DNA from: Gottfriedia acidiceleris
GTDB taxonomy: Bacteria; Bacillota; Bacilli; Bacillales; Bacillaceae_G
Direction of reading: 5' to 3'
DNA: 64,000 nucleotides
NCBI RefSeq assembly: GCF_023115465.1
Contig: NZ_CP096034.1
Span: forward strand, 3,596,001-3,660,000
Shown here: piece after piece, positions 52,957-63,031 of the stretch
Position numbering within the stretch: the stretch's first letter is position 1
How the letters are laid out: each line of letters starts with the position of its first letter
Made by a program: the position numbers and the translations under genes
The notes under the pieces: generated by a model
What the model was told of the DNA's origin: nothing
Databases searched by the model: none
Seen by the model: the letters and a program-made list of their open reading frames with translations, nothing else

Positions 52957-54051
52957 ATGGAACGCGTTTTTAATTTCTCTGCTGGCCCATCTGTCTTGCC
53001 TGTTCCAGTATTGGAAAAGGTACAAAAAGAGCTTGTTTCTTACGGTACTTCTGGTATGTCTGTTATGGAAATGAGTCATCGTTCGGCTGAGTTTGAAGGA
53101 ATTATTAAGAAATGTGAAGGCTTATTACGTGAACTTTTAGAAATTCCATCAAATTATAAAGTGTTATTTTTACAAGGTGGAGCATCAACTCAGTTTTCAA
53201 TGATTCCATTAAACTTACTAAGAAAGTATAAAAAAGCTGCTTATATTAATACAGGAACTTGGTCAAAGAAAGCAATCTCTGAGGCAAAAAAATATGCAGA
53301 TGTTGATATTATTGCTTCGTCTGAGGATGAAAATTTTTCATATATTCCTAATTTAGAAGATTTAGCCCTTTTTGAACCATACGATTATTTACATATTACA
53401 ACGAATAACACAATTGAGGGGACAAAATACTCTACTTACCCTAAAACAAATTCTCCATTAGTTGCAGACTTTTCTTCAAATATTCTTTCTGAACCAATTG
53501 ATGTCTCACAATTCGGTTTAATTTATGCTGGAGCTCAAAAAAACATCGGTCCAGCAGGGTTAACAATTGTCATTATTAGAGATGATCTCATTGGAAATGC
53601 AGATAAAAATTGCCCGACAATGCTCGACTACAAAACACATGTAGAAGCTTCTTCACTTTACAATACACCTCCTACATTTAGCATTTATGTAGCGATGCTA
53701 GTTTTAGAATGGATTAAAGAATCAGGTGGTTTAGATCGTATTTATCAAACCAATCTTTTAAAAGCTCAATTATTATATGATTTTATCGATCAATCTGACT
53801 TGTTCTCTTCACCAGTTAAAAAAGAGAACAGATCACTTATGAATATTCCATTTACATCAACTTCTGATGAATTAAATAAGCAATTTCTTGCTCAGGCAAA
53901 TTCAGCCGGCTTGGTGAATCTTGAAGGTCATCGATCAGTTGGGGGAATGCGAGCTAGTATTTATAATGCGATGTCATTAGAAGGCGTTGAGAAATTAGTT
54001 CATTTTATGAGTCAATTTGAAAAGAAAATATTAGAGGAGATTGTAAGATGA
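52957..54051 (+). CDS. serC: phosphoserine aminotransferase
   Basis: A PLP enzyme converting 3-phosphohydroxypyruvate and glutamate to phosphoserine. The 364 residues start MERVFNFSAGPSVLPVPVLE (family start) and include GGASTQFSMIP, TNNTIEGTKY and the PLP-lysine block LIYAGAQKNIGPAGL (about 192-206). ATG 52957 is preferred over GTG 52942 because GAGG lies 9 nt upstream of ATG and inside the longer frame. It overlaps serA by 4 bp, so the two form a serine-biosynthesis operon. Confidence 0.95.
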   Translation: MERVFNFSAGPSVLPVPVLEKVQKELVSYGTSGMSVMEMSHRSAEFEGIIKKCEGLLRELLEIPSNYKVLFLQGGASTQFSMIPLNLLRKYKKAAYINTGTWSKKAISEAKKYADVDIIASSEDENFSYIPNLEDLALFEPYDYLHITTNNTIEGTKYSTYPKTNSPLVADFSSNILSEPIDVSQFGLIYAGAQKNIGPAGLTIVIIRDDLIGNADKNCPTMLDYKTHVEASSLYNTPPTFSIYVAMLVLEWIKESGGLDRIYQTNLLKAQLLYDFIDQSDLFSSPVKKENRSLMNIPFTSTSDELNKQFLAQANSAGLVNLEGHRSVGGMRASIYNAMSLEGVEKLVHFMSQFEKKILEEIVR

Positions 54052-55208
54052 TAAAAATTCAAACATTAAATAATATTTCTGAGCACGGAATAAAAGAATT
54101 TCCTTTGGAAAACTTTTGCATTAACAATGAATTACATGAACCGGATGGAATACTTTTAAGAAGCCATAGTATGCATGAAATGAGCATTCCAAGCAGTGTA
54201 AAAGCAATCGCAAGGGCTGGCGCTGGTGTAAATAATATTCCAATTGATGAGTGTACTTCAAGGGGAATTGTTGTATTTAATACGCCTGGTGCAAATGCAA
54301 ATGCAGTTAAAGAACTAGTTCTCACAAGTTTATTCCTTTCTTCACGACGAATTATTGAAGGAATTGAGTGGACTCGTTCATTATTTGGCGAAGAAAATGT
54401 TTCCAAAATTGTCGAAGCTGGTAAAAAAGAATTTGCAGGAGCAGAAATCGCAGGAAAGAAATTAGGGATTATTGGTTTAGGAGCAATTGGTGCACTTGTA
54501 GCAAATGACGCTCTTGCGTTAGATATGGAAGTATATGGATATGATCCTTATATTTCTGTCGAAACTGCATGGCGATTATCTAGAAATGTGCAACGAATAG
54601 ATAATTTAGAGCAGATTTTTTCAACGTGCGATTATATAACAATCCATGTGCCTTTAACACCGGAAACAAAAGGATTTGTGAATGAAAAACTTTTATCTGG
54701 AATGAAAAAGGGAGCAAGATTACTTAATTTTTCACGTTCTGAATTAGTAGATGATGTTGCGCTTGAATATGCGTTGAATAACGGGACAGTTGGAGTTTAT
54801 GTGACAGATTTTCCAAATGAAAAAGTTATTGGTATGAAGAATGTCATTCCAATTCCTCATTTAGGAGCATCAACAACTGAATCAGAAGAAAACTGTGCCC
54901 GAATGGCAGCAAAACAATTAAAAAATTATTTGGAAACAGGTAATATTAAAAACTCGGTTAATTTTCCAAATGTAGAATTACCTTATACAGGGAAAAAACG
55001 TATTACGATTGCACATAAAAACATTCCAAATATGGTCGGTCAAATTACAGGATTACTAGCAAATTATCAAGTAAATATTGCAGATATGCTTAACCGAAGT
55101 AAAGGTGCTTTTGCTTATACAATGATTGACCTTGATGAAACAATCAATGGTCCAGTTGAACAGCTGTTAAGAGATATTGAGGGTGTTATTTCAGTAAGAA
55201 TCATCTAA
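54048..55208 (+). CDS. serA: D-3-phosphoglycerate dehydrogenase (short form)
   Basis: Oxidises 3-phosphoglycerate to 3-phosphohydroxypyruvate, the first step of serine synthesis. The 386 residues hold the NAD-binding GIIGLGAIGALVANDALALDMEVYGYDP block (about 142-169), the catalytic arginine region NFSRSELVDD, the glutamate in GVYVTDFPNEK and the histidine in IPHLGASTTESEENC, then a C-terminal ACT domain (about 315-386) for serine feedback. It lacks the extra middle domain of the ~525-residue B. subtilis enzyme. Its start overlaps the serC stop (ATGA). Confidence 0.94.
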   Translation: MIKIQTLNNISEHGIKEFPLENFCINNELHEPDGILLRSHSMHEMSIPSSVKAIARAGAGVNNIPIDECTSRGIVVFNTPGANANAVKELVLTSLFLSSRRIIEGIEWTRSLFGEENVSKIVEAGKKEFAGAEIAGKKLGIIGLGAIGALVANDALALDMEVYGYDPYISVETAWRLSRNVQRIDNLEQIFSTCDYITIHVPLTPETKGFVNEKLLSGMKKGARLLNFSRSELVDDVALEYALNNGTVGVYVTDFPNEKVIGMKNVIPIPHLGASTTESEENCARMAAKQLKNYLETGNIKNSVNFPNVELPYTGKKRITIAHKNIPNMVGQITGLLANYQVNIADMLNRSKGAFAYTMIDLDETINGPVEQLLRDIEGVISVRII

Positions 55209-55211
55209 CCT

Positions 55212-55325
55212 TCAAACTGCCCGTAAACGCTCGCTTTCTTCGTTGCTTCGCCTGTCCGGCGCTCATTACCGTCCAAGGTAACTCCGCTTTTCACTAGGCT
55301 TCGTCCTCGAAGGAACTCAGATTTT
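55212..55325. repeat. family-2 dispersed repeat, copy 2 (inverted relative to copy 1)
   Basis: The reverse complement of this block aligns with 23620-23740 through GTAACTCCG, GCTCATTACCGT, CTTCGCCTGTC and CGCTCGCTTTCTTCGTT. Unlike copy 1 it is not flanked by duplicated terminators. Confidence 0.6.
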
Positions 55326-55343
55326 TTGGTTTATCTTCACAAT

Positions 55344-55383
55344 GAAGCGGTAGGATCATTAAGAGTCCTACCGCTTTTTATTT
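55344..55383 (+). terminator. terminator of serC-serA
   Basis: Stem GCGGTAGGA / TCCTACCGC followed by CTTTTTATTTA. It also ends the convergent thiolase transcript as a hairpin, but without T run in that direction. Confidence 0.8.
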
Positions 55384-55388
55384 ATTTT

Positions 55389-56579
55389 TTATTCAAAACA
55401 ATTTTCAATAATTGTCGCAACGCCTTCTCCACCACCAATACATAGGGTTGCAAGACCGTACTGTGTCTCTCTTCTCTTCATTTCATGAATCAATGTAACT
55501 AGTATTCTAGTTCCACTCGCTCCAATTGGATGTCCGAGTGCAATCGAACCTCCATTTACATTGACAATATTTTCGTCAAAACCGCATTCCTTCATGACAG
55601 AAAGCGATTGCACAGCAAATGCTTCGTTCGCTTCAATCAAGCCTATTTCACTTAATTCTATCGATGATTTTTCAAGTGCTTTTTTAGCTGCAAATGCTGC
55701 CCCAATTCCCATTATGCTTGGATCAACACCTGCACTACTATTTGCATTAATTTTTACTAATGGTATAATACCTAGTTCTCTTGCTTTACTTTCACTCATT
55801 AATACAACTGCTGCTGCGCCATCATTTATACCTGAGGCATTTGCTGCTGTAACTGTTCCATTTTTTTCGAAAGCTGTTCTTAGTGATGAAATTTTCTCTA
55901 CTGTAGCACCAAATTTTGGATATTCATCCTCTTTAAAGATGATCGGGTCCTTTTTCCTTTGTGGAATTTCAATTGAAACAATTTCATCTTCAAATTTACC
56001 GGCCTTTATTGCATTCTCGGCTTTTTGTTGGCTATTTACCGCAAACTCATCTTGTTTTTCCCTAGAAACTTCATAACGAACTGCTAAATTTTCAGCTGTG
56101 TTTCCCATATGATAATCATTAAAGGCACACCATAGTCCGTCTGCAATCATACTATCAACAATTTGTTGATTGCCCATTCTATAGCCATCTCTTGCACCTT
56201 TAAGTAAATAAGGAGCTTGACTCATATTTTCCATACCGCCAGCAACTATAATTTCAGCATCTCCTGCTATGATGGCTTGAGTCGCTAAATGGACTGATTT
56301 TAATCCAGAACCACAAACTTTATTTATCGTCATGGCTGAGACAGTATTTGGAAGTCCTGCCTTTAATGCTGATTGTCTAGCTGGATTTTGACCTAAACCA
56401 GCTTGAAGTACATTTCCCATAATAACTTCATCAACCTGATTTTCTTGAATACCCGCTCTATTAATCGCTTCTTTAATAACTTTAGCGCCTAATTCTACTG
56501 CACTCACATCTTTCAATGTACCACTGAAACTTCCGATTGCAGTTCTAACTGCACTAACAATTACAACATTCTCACCCAT
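55389..56579 (-). CDS. acetyl-CoA C-acetyltransferase (thiolase)
   Basis: A 396-residue thiolase that splits acetoacetyl-CoA to two acetyl-CoA (or the reverse). The acyl-binding cysteine is in [11 protein letters not shown] (about 88-92), the C-terminal histidine in [11 protein letters not shown] and the second cysteine in [12 protein letters not shown] 56579 is preferred, with GGGGG 7 nt upstream that falls inside the longer frame. As the last gene of the ketone-body operon it would finish 3-hydroxybutyrate degradation. An AtoB-type role is inferred from context. Confidence 0.9.
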   Translation of the reverse strand: MGENVVIVSAVRTAIGSFSGTLKDVSAVELGAKVIKEAINRAGIQENQVDEVIMGNVLQAGLGQNPARQSALKAGLPNTVSAMTINKVCGSGLKSVHLATQAIIAGDAEIIVAGGMENMSQAPYLLKGARDGYRMGNQQIVDSMIADGLWCAFNDYHMGNTAENLAVRYEVSREKQDEFAVNSQQKAENAIKAGKFEDEIVSIEIPQRKKDPIIFKEDEYPKFGATVEKISSLRTAFEKNGTVTAANASGINDGAAAVVLMSESKARELGIIPLVKINANSSAGVDPSIMGIGAAFAAKKALEKSSIELSEIGLIEANEAFAVQSLSVMKECGFDENIVNVNGGSIALGHPIGASGTRILVTLIHEMKRRETQYGLATLCIGGGEGVATIIENCFE

Positions 56580-56631
56580 TTTATTTCCCCCTTTTTTCAT
56601 CCTATTTAACCAAACAACATGAAATCTACTA

Positions 56632-58050
56632 TTAACTTTTTATGTTATAAGCTTTACATTTTTCATAAAAAGTTGACTTACTTATTTCTAATAATTTTGC
56701 AGCTTCAATTTTATTACCTTGAGTTTCATTTAGAGCTCTCTTAATTGCTTCCTTTTCAGTCTCTTCAATCATTTCTTTTAAAGATTTTAAGGAATTTTGA
56801 TTATTTAATTGAGATGCATTTTTTTCGGATTCGATTGTATTTTTTTGATTAGTTGGATTTTCATATAAATAAAGAGGTAATTGCTTTGGTGTAATCACTT
56901 TACCATTTAGGACATTTATGCATCTCTCAAGTACGTTTTCTAGTTCTCGAATATTTCCTGGCCAATGATGAGACTTAAGAATTTGAAAAACTTCATTTGA
57001 AATTTGAATTCCGTTTCGATGAAATTTCCTTTCGAGTTTTTTTATTAACGAATTGGCTATGAGAGGTAAATCATTTATCCTTGATCTAAGTGGAGGAATG
57101 TCTATTTTAATTACATTTAAGCGGTAATACAAATCTTGGCGGAATTCTTTTAATACTACCATCTTCTCAAGATTTCGATGCGTAGCGGCAATGACTCTTA
57201 CATCAATGGAAATAGGAGAACTTCCACCAACTCTTTCAATCTCTCTTTCTTGAAGTACTCGTAGTAATTTACTTTGCATATGCAAAGACATATCACCAAT
57301 CTCATCTAAGAAAATCGTTCCTCGGTTCGCAATCTCAAATTTCCCTTTTTTCCCGCCTCTTTTTGCACCTGTAAAAGCACCTTCTTCATAACCAAAAAGC
57401 TCTGATTCTAGTAAATGCTCTGGAATTGACGCACAATTTACTCTTACAAATGGAAAGTTTCTTCTTGGACTAGCATCGTGAATGGCATGTGCAAACAATT
57501 CCTTACCTGTACCAGATTCCCCAAAAAGTAAGATTGCTGATGAACTTGCAGACACTTGCTCTGCCAAATTTTTTGCAGCGTTAAAGACTGGCGTTTCACC
57601 AATTATTTGATTGAATCTATATTTACTATTTAATTCTTTCTCAAATTTCCTTTTATAATAGTTTAATTCTTCTACTAAAGGTTCTACTTTTTTAGAATAC
57701 TCAATCCAATCTTGCGCATTTCGGAACATTACCGTTCCGACAGCACCTACTAATTCATCACCTACATACAGCGGATAACGATTTGCTACCATTTCTGTAT
57801 TTTTTATTGGATGGATCTCCGCTACCTCCGCTTGACCGGTTTTGGCGACTATATGCATTCTAGAGTTTTCAATAACATCTTCTACAGGCATCCCAATTAC
57901 TTCATGAGCAGAACGCCCAACAAACTCACAATATGATTCATTCATATACAAAATTTTCCCTTCACGGTTAACGACAACAATCCACTCAGTTGCAAGATTA
58001 ATAATCTCGGAAATCCAATCAAAAGGCAGACTCTCTAACATACTATTCAT
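56632..58050 (-). CDS. sigma-54-dependent activator with PAS domain
   Basis: A 472-residue enhancer-binding protein. An N-terminal PAS sensor (about 10-115) is followed by the AAA+ domain with Walker A GESGTGKE (177-184), the sigma-54 contact loop GAFTGA (224-229), Walker [12 protein letters not shown] and the arginine-finger region [10 protein letters not shown], and a C-terminal Fis-type HTH ([21 protein letters not shown]). It is encoded within the operon it most likely controls, because a -24/-12 promoter and palindromic sites lie upstream of the permease gene. The inducer is unknown; a metabolite bound by PAS is plausible. Confidence 0.9.
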   Translation of the reverse strand: MNSMLESLPFDWISEIINLATEWIVVVNREGKILYMNESYCEFVGRSAHEVIGMPVEDVIENSRMHIVAKTGQAEVAEIHPIKNTEMVANRYPLYVGDELVGAVGTVMFRNAQDWIEYSKKVEPLVEELNYYKRKFEKELNSKYRFNQIIGETPVFNAAKNLAEQVSASSSAILLFGESGTGKELFAHAIHDASPRRNFPFVRVNCASIPEHLLESELFGYEEGAFTGAKRGGKKGKFEIANRGTIFLDEIGDMSLHMQSKLLRVLQEREIERVGGSSPISIDVRVIAATHRNLEKMVVLKEFRQDLYYRLNVIKIDIPPLRSRINDLPLIANSLIKKLERKFHRNGIQISNEVFQILKSHHWPGNIRELENVLERCINVLNGKVITPKQLPLYLYENPTNQKNTIESEKNASQLNNQNSLKSLKEMIEETEKEAIKRALNETQGNKIEAAKLLEISKSTFYEKCKAYNIKS

Positions 58051-58085
58051 ACCATACCTCGCTTAAAGTAGTAGAAACTAGAAAG

Positions 58086-58136
58086 GATAAGAGCAGGAAT
58101 CTCCCCCTGCTCAAAACAACCATTTCACTCTTATCC
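58086..58136 (-). terminator. hairpin between 3-hydroxybutyrate dehydrogenase and the activator gene
   Basis: GAGCAGG / CCTGCTC forms one stem, and GGATAAGAG / CTCTTATCC an alternative outer stem sharing the CTC bases. There is little T run, so it may be a partial terminator or processing site within the operon. Confidence 0.4.
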
Positions 58137-58921
58137 TACTGAACTGTATATCCTGCATCAATTACATTCGCTTGTCCTGTAATCCCGCCAGTATATTCAC
58201 TAGCAAGAAATACTGTATAATTTGCAATTTCTTTTACTGTAAGTAATCTTTTTTGAGGTACTAATGGATAAATTACTTCTTCAATTACACTTTCAATTGG
58301 TACATTTCTTGATTTTGCTAAGTCAGCCAACTGGTTTTGAACTAAAGGTGTATCCACATAGCCAGGGCAGATTGCATTGACTGTTATACCGTCACTTGCA
58401 CCTTCTAATGCAGCAACCTTTGTTAAACCAATAACGCCATGCTTGGCAGAATTATAAGCAGCTTTACCAGCGAATCCTATTAACCCATTGATCGAAGCCA
58501 TATTAATAATGCGACCATACTTTTGCTTTTTCATAATTGGAAATACATGTTTGATACTAATAAAAGGTGCAGTTAACATGACCTTAATAAGTAATTCGAA
58601 TTTTTCAGTAGGGAAATTCTCAATTGATGAAACGTATTGTAATCCAGCATTGTTTATTAAAATATGTAATTCACCAAATTGATCGATTACTTTACGGAAC
58701 GTGTCAACTACTTGTTCTTCATTTGTTACATCACATGCATAACCGATCGCATTAAACCCTAGCTCTTGTAATGAAGTAGCAGACTTTTGAACATTTTCCT
58801 CATTTAAGTCAGTTAAGACAACTGTTGCTCCTTGCTCTGCAAAGGTTTTAGCAATTTCAAAACCAATTCCACTACCGGCACCAGTTATCAGTGCAACCTT
58901 TTCAGAAAGCATTTGCTGCAT
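58136..58921 (-). CDS. 3-hydroxybutyrate dehydrogenase (SDR family)
   Basis: A 261-residue short-chain dehydrogenase oxidising 3-hydroxybutyrate to acetoacetate with NAD. Motifs are TGAGSGIGFEIA (cofactor loop, about 14-25), NNAGLQY, the catalytic serine region INMASINGLIGFAGK, YNSAKHGV (Tyr/Lys) and CPGYVDTPLV. GGAGG lies 7 nt before ATG. It follows scoB by 21 bp. B. subtilis has the same order (yxjC-scoA-scoB-yxjF). Confidence 0.9.
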   Translation of the reverse strand: MQQMLSEKVALITGAGSGIGFEIAKTFAEQGATVVLTDLNEENVQKSATSLQELGFNAIGYACDVTNEEQVVDTFRKVIDQFGELHILINNAGLQYVSSIENFPTEKFELLIKVMLTAPFISIKHVFPIMKKQKYGRIINMASINGLIGFAGKAAYNSAKHGVIGLTKVAALEGASDGITVNAICPGYVDTPLVQNQLADLAKSRNVPIESVIEEVIYPLVPQKRLLTVKEIANYTVFLASEYTGGITGQANVIDAGYTVQ

Positions 58922-58942
58922 TTGTTTGCCTCCTTTTAAAGA

Positions 58943-59599
58943 TTAGTTCACGTTATTTAATAACTTCGGACTAATTGTAAAAGTAGCCTCAGTTTTTTCA
59001 GAAATTTCTTGAATCGTTGCTCCACCAACGCATTCTACTAAAACCATTCCATTTTCTGTAAAATCAAAAACTGCTAATTCAGTAATTAATCTATTCACTA
59101 CGCTTTTTCCAGTTAAAGGTAAAGTACATGCTTTTTTAACTTTACTTTCACCGTATTTATTTGCATGTTCCATCACTACGACGATTTTCTTAGCACCATT
59201 TACTAAGTCCATCGCACCGCCCATACCTTTTACCATTTTCCCTGGAATCATCCAGTTAGCAAGATCACCAGTTTCTGAGACTTCCATGCCACCTAAAATA
59301 GCTAAATCAATATGGCCTCCTCTAATCATTGCAAAAGATTCAGCGCTATCAAAATAAGAAGCACCTTTCGCAGCAGTTACTGTTTCTTTACCTGCGTTGA
59401 TTAAGTCAGCGTCAAGTTCAGTTTCTGTTGGATATGGTCCAATACCTAGTAAACCATTTTCAGATTGTAGCATTACTTCAATTCCTTCTGGAAGATAGTT
59501 TGCTAATAAAGTAGGTAGTCCAATTCCAAGGTTTACATACATACCATCTTGAATTTCTTTAACCGCAGTTTGAATAATTAATTGACGAATATCTTTCAT
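58943..59599 (-). CDS. scoB: 3-oxoacid CoA-transferase subunit B
   Basis: The beta subunit (218 residues) of succinyl-CoA:3-ketoacid CoA transferase, which activates acetoacetate. The family signature around the catalytic glutamate is [14 protein letters not shown] (about 44-57), followed by [40 protein letters not shown]. It starts 12 bp after scoA. GGAGG precedes ATG. Confidence 0.95.
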   Translation of the reverse strand: MKDIRQLIIQTAVKEIQDGMYVNLGIGLPTLLANYLPEGIEVMLQSENGLLGIGPYPTETELDADLINAGKETVTAAKGASYFDSAESFAMIRGGHIDLAILGGMEVSETGDLANWMIPGKMVKGMGGAMDLVNGAKKIVVVMEHANKYGESKVKKACTLPLTGKSVVNRLITELAVFDFTENGMVLVECVGGATIQEISEKTEATFTISPKLLNNVN

Positions 59600-59611
59600 G
59601 TTATTAGCCTC

Positions 59612-60313
59612 CTATACTCCTGTAGTCATTCTACGTTCAATTCGTTTTTCGTATGTTTCACCGTGGAATACGTGTTGTACATAAATGCTTGGCGTATGAA
59701 TTGCATCAGCATCAAGCTCTCCAACTTCTACTACTTCCTCAACTTCTGCAATTGTGATTTTTCCAGCCATCGCAGCAAGTGGGTTAAAGTTACGAGCAGT
59801 TTTTCTAAAAATTAGATTCCCTTGCTTATCAGCTTTCCACGCTTTAACAAATGCAAAGTCTCCTACGATCCCTTCTTCTAATAAATAAGTTCTTCCATTA
59901 AATACTTTATGTTCTTTTCCTTCTGCGATTGGTGTACCTACACCTGTTGCTGTGTAGAATCCTGGGATTCCAGCACCGCCTGCACGAATACGTTCAGCTA
60001 GAGTCCCTTGAGGAACAAGCTCTACTTCAAGTTCTCCACTTAAGAACTGCTTTTCAAAAATTTTATTTTCTCCAACATATGAAGAAACCATTTTTTTAAT
60101 TTGTTTATTTGCTAATAAAAGACCAAGACCCCAATCGTCTACTCCACAGTTATTACTTACGATTGTTAAATCCTTTGTCCCTTTATCTCGTAATGCTAAA
60201 ATCATTTTTTCAGGAATACCGCAAAGACCAAAGCCACCGACTATAATCGTAGCTCCATCATGAATTTGTGAAACAACCTCTTCAACTGAAGTAATTACCT
60301 TATTCTTGCCCAT
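59612..60313 (-). CDS. scoA: 3-oxoacid CoA-transferase subunit A
   Basis: The alpha subunit (233 residues). Family blocks are [19 protein letters not shown] (about 19-37), [50 protein letters not shown] and [28 protein letters not shown]. It forms a complex with ScoB. It follows the permease gene by 42 bp. Confidence 0.95.
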   Translation of the reverse strand: MGKNKVITSVEEVVSQIHDGATIIVGGFGLCGIPEKMILALRDKGTKDLTIVSNNCGVDDWGLGLLLANKQIKKMVSSYVGENKIFEKQFLSGELEVELVPQGTLAERIRAGGAGIPGFYTATGVGTPIAEGKEHKVFNGRTYLLEEGIVGDFAFVKAWKADKQGNLIFRKTARNFNPLAAMAGKITIAEVEEVVEVGELDADAIHTPSIYVQHVFHGETYEKRIERRMTTGV

Positions 60314-60355
60314 TATTTTGCTCCCTTCAAAAGTAAGATTAGTAGTTTAACATTC

Positions 60356-61786
60356 TTAAACAAGTCCTGTAAGTTTAAATACTGCAATGATTAAGAATAC
60401 TGCAACTGTTTTAATGATTGTTATTGCAAAAATATCTTTATATGACTGGCGATGTGTTAAACCAGTTACAGCTAATAATGTGATGACTGCACCATTATGA
60501 GGCAAAGTATCCATACCACCTGATGCCATCGAAATAACACGATGCATTACTTCCGGCGGGATATTATATTTATTAATAGCCTCGATATATTTATCAGACA
60601 TTGCACTGAGCGCAATACCCATACCTCCTGATGCAGAACCTGTAATACCTGCTAAAGTTGTAGTCGTCACAGCACCATTTACTAATGGATCCGTAAATGT
60701 ATGAGAGATACCTTTACTTACCATTCCAAATCCAGGTAATGCAGAGATTACTCCACCAAAACCATACTCAGCACCAGTATTCATAGAAGCAAGTAGTGCT
60801 CCACCGATGCTTGCGTTAATACCTGTCTTTAGATTAGTACGCATATTCTTATAGCCATAAATCATTGCTGAAAGAATTCCAATAACTAGAGCGCATTCAA
60901 CTGACCAAATACCAACAACTGCAGTTATATCAACAACCCCAAAAGCTTCTAGTCCAATCGATTTAAAATCAAATCCATTTGGATACCATTTTGGGAATGA
61001 AACGACAAAAAATTTATTTGAAAAACCAACTAGTAAAAGTGGTACAAATGCTAATATCTGTTTTATAACTGGTGTAGAGGTATTTGTCGTTAATGAAGGA
61101 ACTTCTGTTTGAGTTTCCTGAGCAGCAGCTAGTTCTCCATTAAATCCTAAATAACCTTCACCCGCTTTTTCTGCTTTTTTGCGTCTGGATTCTAAATACC
61201 AAAGACCAACTGCAAGTACAAAAACAGCAGCTAAAATACCTAGAAATGGTGCAGCATAAATATCTGTTTTGAAAAATGTAGTTGGAATAACATTTTGAAT
61301 TTGCGGTGTACCAGGCAATGCATCCATCGTAAATGTAAACGCACCGAGTGCGATCGTTCCAGGAATCAATCGTTTTGGAATATTCCCTTCACGGAATAAG
61401 TTTGCAGCAAATGGATAAATAGCGAAAACAACAACAAACAAGCTTACTCCACTATATGTTAAAATTGCACCCATTAATACAATCGCTAAAATAGCTCTTT
61501 TTGCTCCAACTAATTGAATAATCGTTTTTGCGATTGATTCAGCAATACCAGACATTTCAACGACTTTACCAAAAATTGCACCAAGTAAAAATACAGGAAA
61601 ATATAGTTTTATGAAACCAACCATTTTTTCCATGAAAATATTACTAAAGAATGGAAGTATATAACTTGGCTCAGTTAAAAGTACTGCAAATAAAGCACAA
61701 ATTGGTGCAAATAAAATAACAGAAAACCCACGATAAGCAACAAACATTAAAAGTCCTAATGCTAATAAAATAATTAAGATTTCCAT
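60356..61786 (-). CDS. GntP-family permease, YxjC-like (probably hydroxybutyrate/acetoacetate uptake)
   Basis: A 476-residue membrane transporter of the GntP family with about 12 hydrophobic segments and a hydrophilic centre near residues 205-245. Typical blocks are FGKVVEMSGIAESIAKTI, GAILTYSGVSLFVVVFAIYP, ALPGTPQIQNVIPTTFF and ASGGMDTLPHNGAVITLL. ATG 61786 follows GGAGG by 5 nt; an upstream in-frame start lacks one. As the first gene of the ketone-body operon it most likely imports 3-hydroxybutyrate or acetoacetate, which is inference from context. Confidence 0.88.
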   Translation of the reverse strand: MEILIILLALGLLMFVAYRGFSVILFAPICALFAVLLTEPSYILPFFSNIFMEKMVGFIKLYFPVFLLGAIFGKVVEMSGIAESIAKTIIQLVGAKRAILAIVLMGAILTYSGVSLFVVVFAIYPFAANLFREGNIPKRLIPGTIALGAFTFTMDALPGTPQIQNVIPTTFFKTDIYAAPFLGILAAVFVLAVGLWYLESRRKKAEKAGEGYLGFNGELAAAQETQTEVPSLTTNTSTPVIKQILAFVPLLLVGFSNKFFVVSFPKWYPNGFDFKSIGLEAFGVVDITAVVGIWSVECALVIGILSAMIYGYKNMRTNLKTGINASIGGALLASMNTGAEYGFGGVISALPGFGMVSKGISHTFTDPLVNGAVTTTTLAGITGSASGGMGIALSAMSDKYIEAINKYNIPPEVMHRVISMASGGMDTLPHNGAVITLLAVTGLTHRQSYKDIFAITIIKTVAVFLIIAVFKLTGLV

Positions 61787-61823
61787 AATAACCTCCTTGT
61801 TATCTTTACGTATTGGCACTTTT

Positions 61824-61837
61824 TGATAACGCTTTCA
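61824..61837 (-). promoter_or_regulatory. CcpA catabolite-repression site (cre) in the ketone-body operon leader
   Basis: TGAAAGCGTTATCA on the minus strand matches TGWAANCGNTNWCA at all positions. It lies about 70-80 nt downstream of the expected sigma-54 start and 38 bp before the permease start, suited to a roadblock. Confidence 0.65.
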
Positions 61838-61917
61838 TTCAAACTGTTTAACTAGTTTAAATACCACTATTTACTATATTTTGCTCCTTTCACAGAATGT
61901 CCTTCTGCTTTTATATA

Positions 61918-61934
61918 AGCAAATAGTGTGCCAA
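61918..61934 (-). promoter_or_regulatory. sigma-54 (-24/-12) promoter of the ketone-body operon
   Basis: On the minus strand TTGGCAC-ACTAT-TTGCT, which fits YTGGCACR-N4-TTGCW at every position. It precedes the permease start by about 130 bp. Confidence 0.85.
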
Positions 61935-62062
61935 GTTATTAATGGATCGTACTAAAACGGATGTGTATATTTTTAGGACCGTGCCTTCACACAAAATATT
62001 TATTTTATAATTCTAATAATATTAAGTTAATTTATAATTTTCAATATTTTTAATCTGTTTTT

Positions 62063-62132
62063 TTCCGAAATTTCGGAATTCCACTCCAATAAAATTCCGA
62101 AAACCTGGAAATTCCAGAAATTCGGAATTTTA
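62063..62132. promoter_or_regulatory. palindromic upstream activator sites
   Basis: A 16-bp perfect palindrome TTCCGAAATTTCGGAA (62063-62078) and a larger nested one: arms AAAATTCCGAA (62091-62101) and TTCGGAATTTT (62121-62131) around CTGGAAATTCCAG (62105-62117). They lie about 130-215 bp upstream of the -24/-12 promoter, where sigma-54 activators bind. The second could also fold as a terminator for the epimerase gene that ends at 62156. Confidence 0.65.
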
Positions 62133-62155
62133 TTTTTGAACATTTTATGAACTTT

Positions 62156-63031
62156 TTATAGTGAACAATAATGATGAATTAATTTTTCCATCCAATCATG
62201 AACTTCTAAAAATTGAAACCCTGCTTTTTTAGCTTTCTCATTACTCAATGATTGATCGCTATAAGCATCAAATGGTGATTGATATTCGAATGTACCATGA
62301 GACTTAATAATAGCCTTTTTTCCAGTTTCCTTTTCACAAAAGTTTATTATTTCTTTAAATGTTATTTCACCATTAGAACACGCATTAAAAGGACCACTTT
62401 TTATCGATTCATTTTCACCTAACCAAAGTAAAAACTCAGCGGTTTCATCAGAATCGATAAAGGTCATCTCTTTGTTTAAATCAGATATAATGATTCCTTC
62501 GTTTCTTGATACTTTATTAACATAGAAGAGTAATCTCTTCGTATAATCATCCGGTCCTAAAACGATTGGGAATCTAGCTGCAAACACTGGGAAATTTGCT
62601 TCTTGATATAAAACAGCCTCACAAAGACGCTTCCCTTCCGCATATGAATATTCATTATCAATGTTATACTTAATAGCATAATTGTATGGAATGAAGTCAG
62701 TTTCCACATGGTTTAATCCCGTATCATAAACCGCTAAAGATGAAGTGAAAATATATCTTCCAACATGATTAGCTAATAGTTTAATAATTTCCTTCGCTTC
62801 ATTTGGAGTATAACAAATATTATCATAAACAAGGTCCCATTTATGAGTAGTTAAACTAGTTAATGTTTCAGGGTTTCGTCGGTCGATTATAAATCTACTA
62901 ACTCGATCTCCAAACTCATCTCCTGTAAGCCCTCTTGTTGCGATTGAAACATCATAACCTTTTTCGATTAGTTTATGAACAAGTCGTTTTCCGAAAAACC
63001 TCGTACCACCTAATACTAAAACTTTTTTCAT
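62156..63031 (-). CDS. NAD-dependent epimerase/dehydratase family protein
   Basis: A 291-residue extended-SDR protein. The cofactor loop is VLVLGGTRFFGKRLV (about 4-18, GxxxFxG form), typical of the CSP41-like/isoflavone-reductase-like branch of epimerases. The usual YxxxK is replaced by YSYAEGKRLCE (about 130-140), which keeps Tyr and Lys. GGAGG lies 7 nt before ATG. It lies upstream of the sigma-54 operon in the same direction, but the regulatory sites between them show it is a separate unit. Substrate is unknown. Confidence 0.8.
   Translation of the reverse strand: MKKVLVLGGTRFFGKRLVHKLIEKGYDVSIATRGLTGDEFGDRVSRFIIDRRNPETLTSLTTHKWDLVYDNICYTPNEAKEIIKLLANHVGRYIFTSSLAVYDTGLNHVETDFIPYNYAIKYNIDNEYSYAEGKRLCEAVLYQEANFPVFAARFPIVLGPDDYTKRLLFYVNKVSRNEGIIISDLNKEMTFIDSDETAEFLLWLGENESIKSGPFNACSNGEITFKEIINFCEKETGKKAIIKSHGTFEYQSPFDAYSDQSLSNEKAKKAGFQFLEVHDWMEKLIHHYCSL

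Noticed and set aside
55561-56076. 171-codon plus-strand frame
   Set aside because: It is antisense to the thiolase gene, whose motifs and codon pattern are clear.
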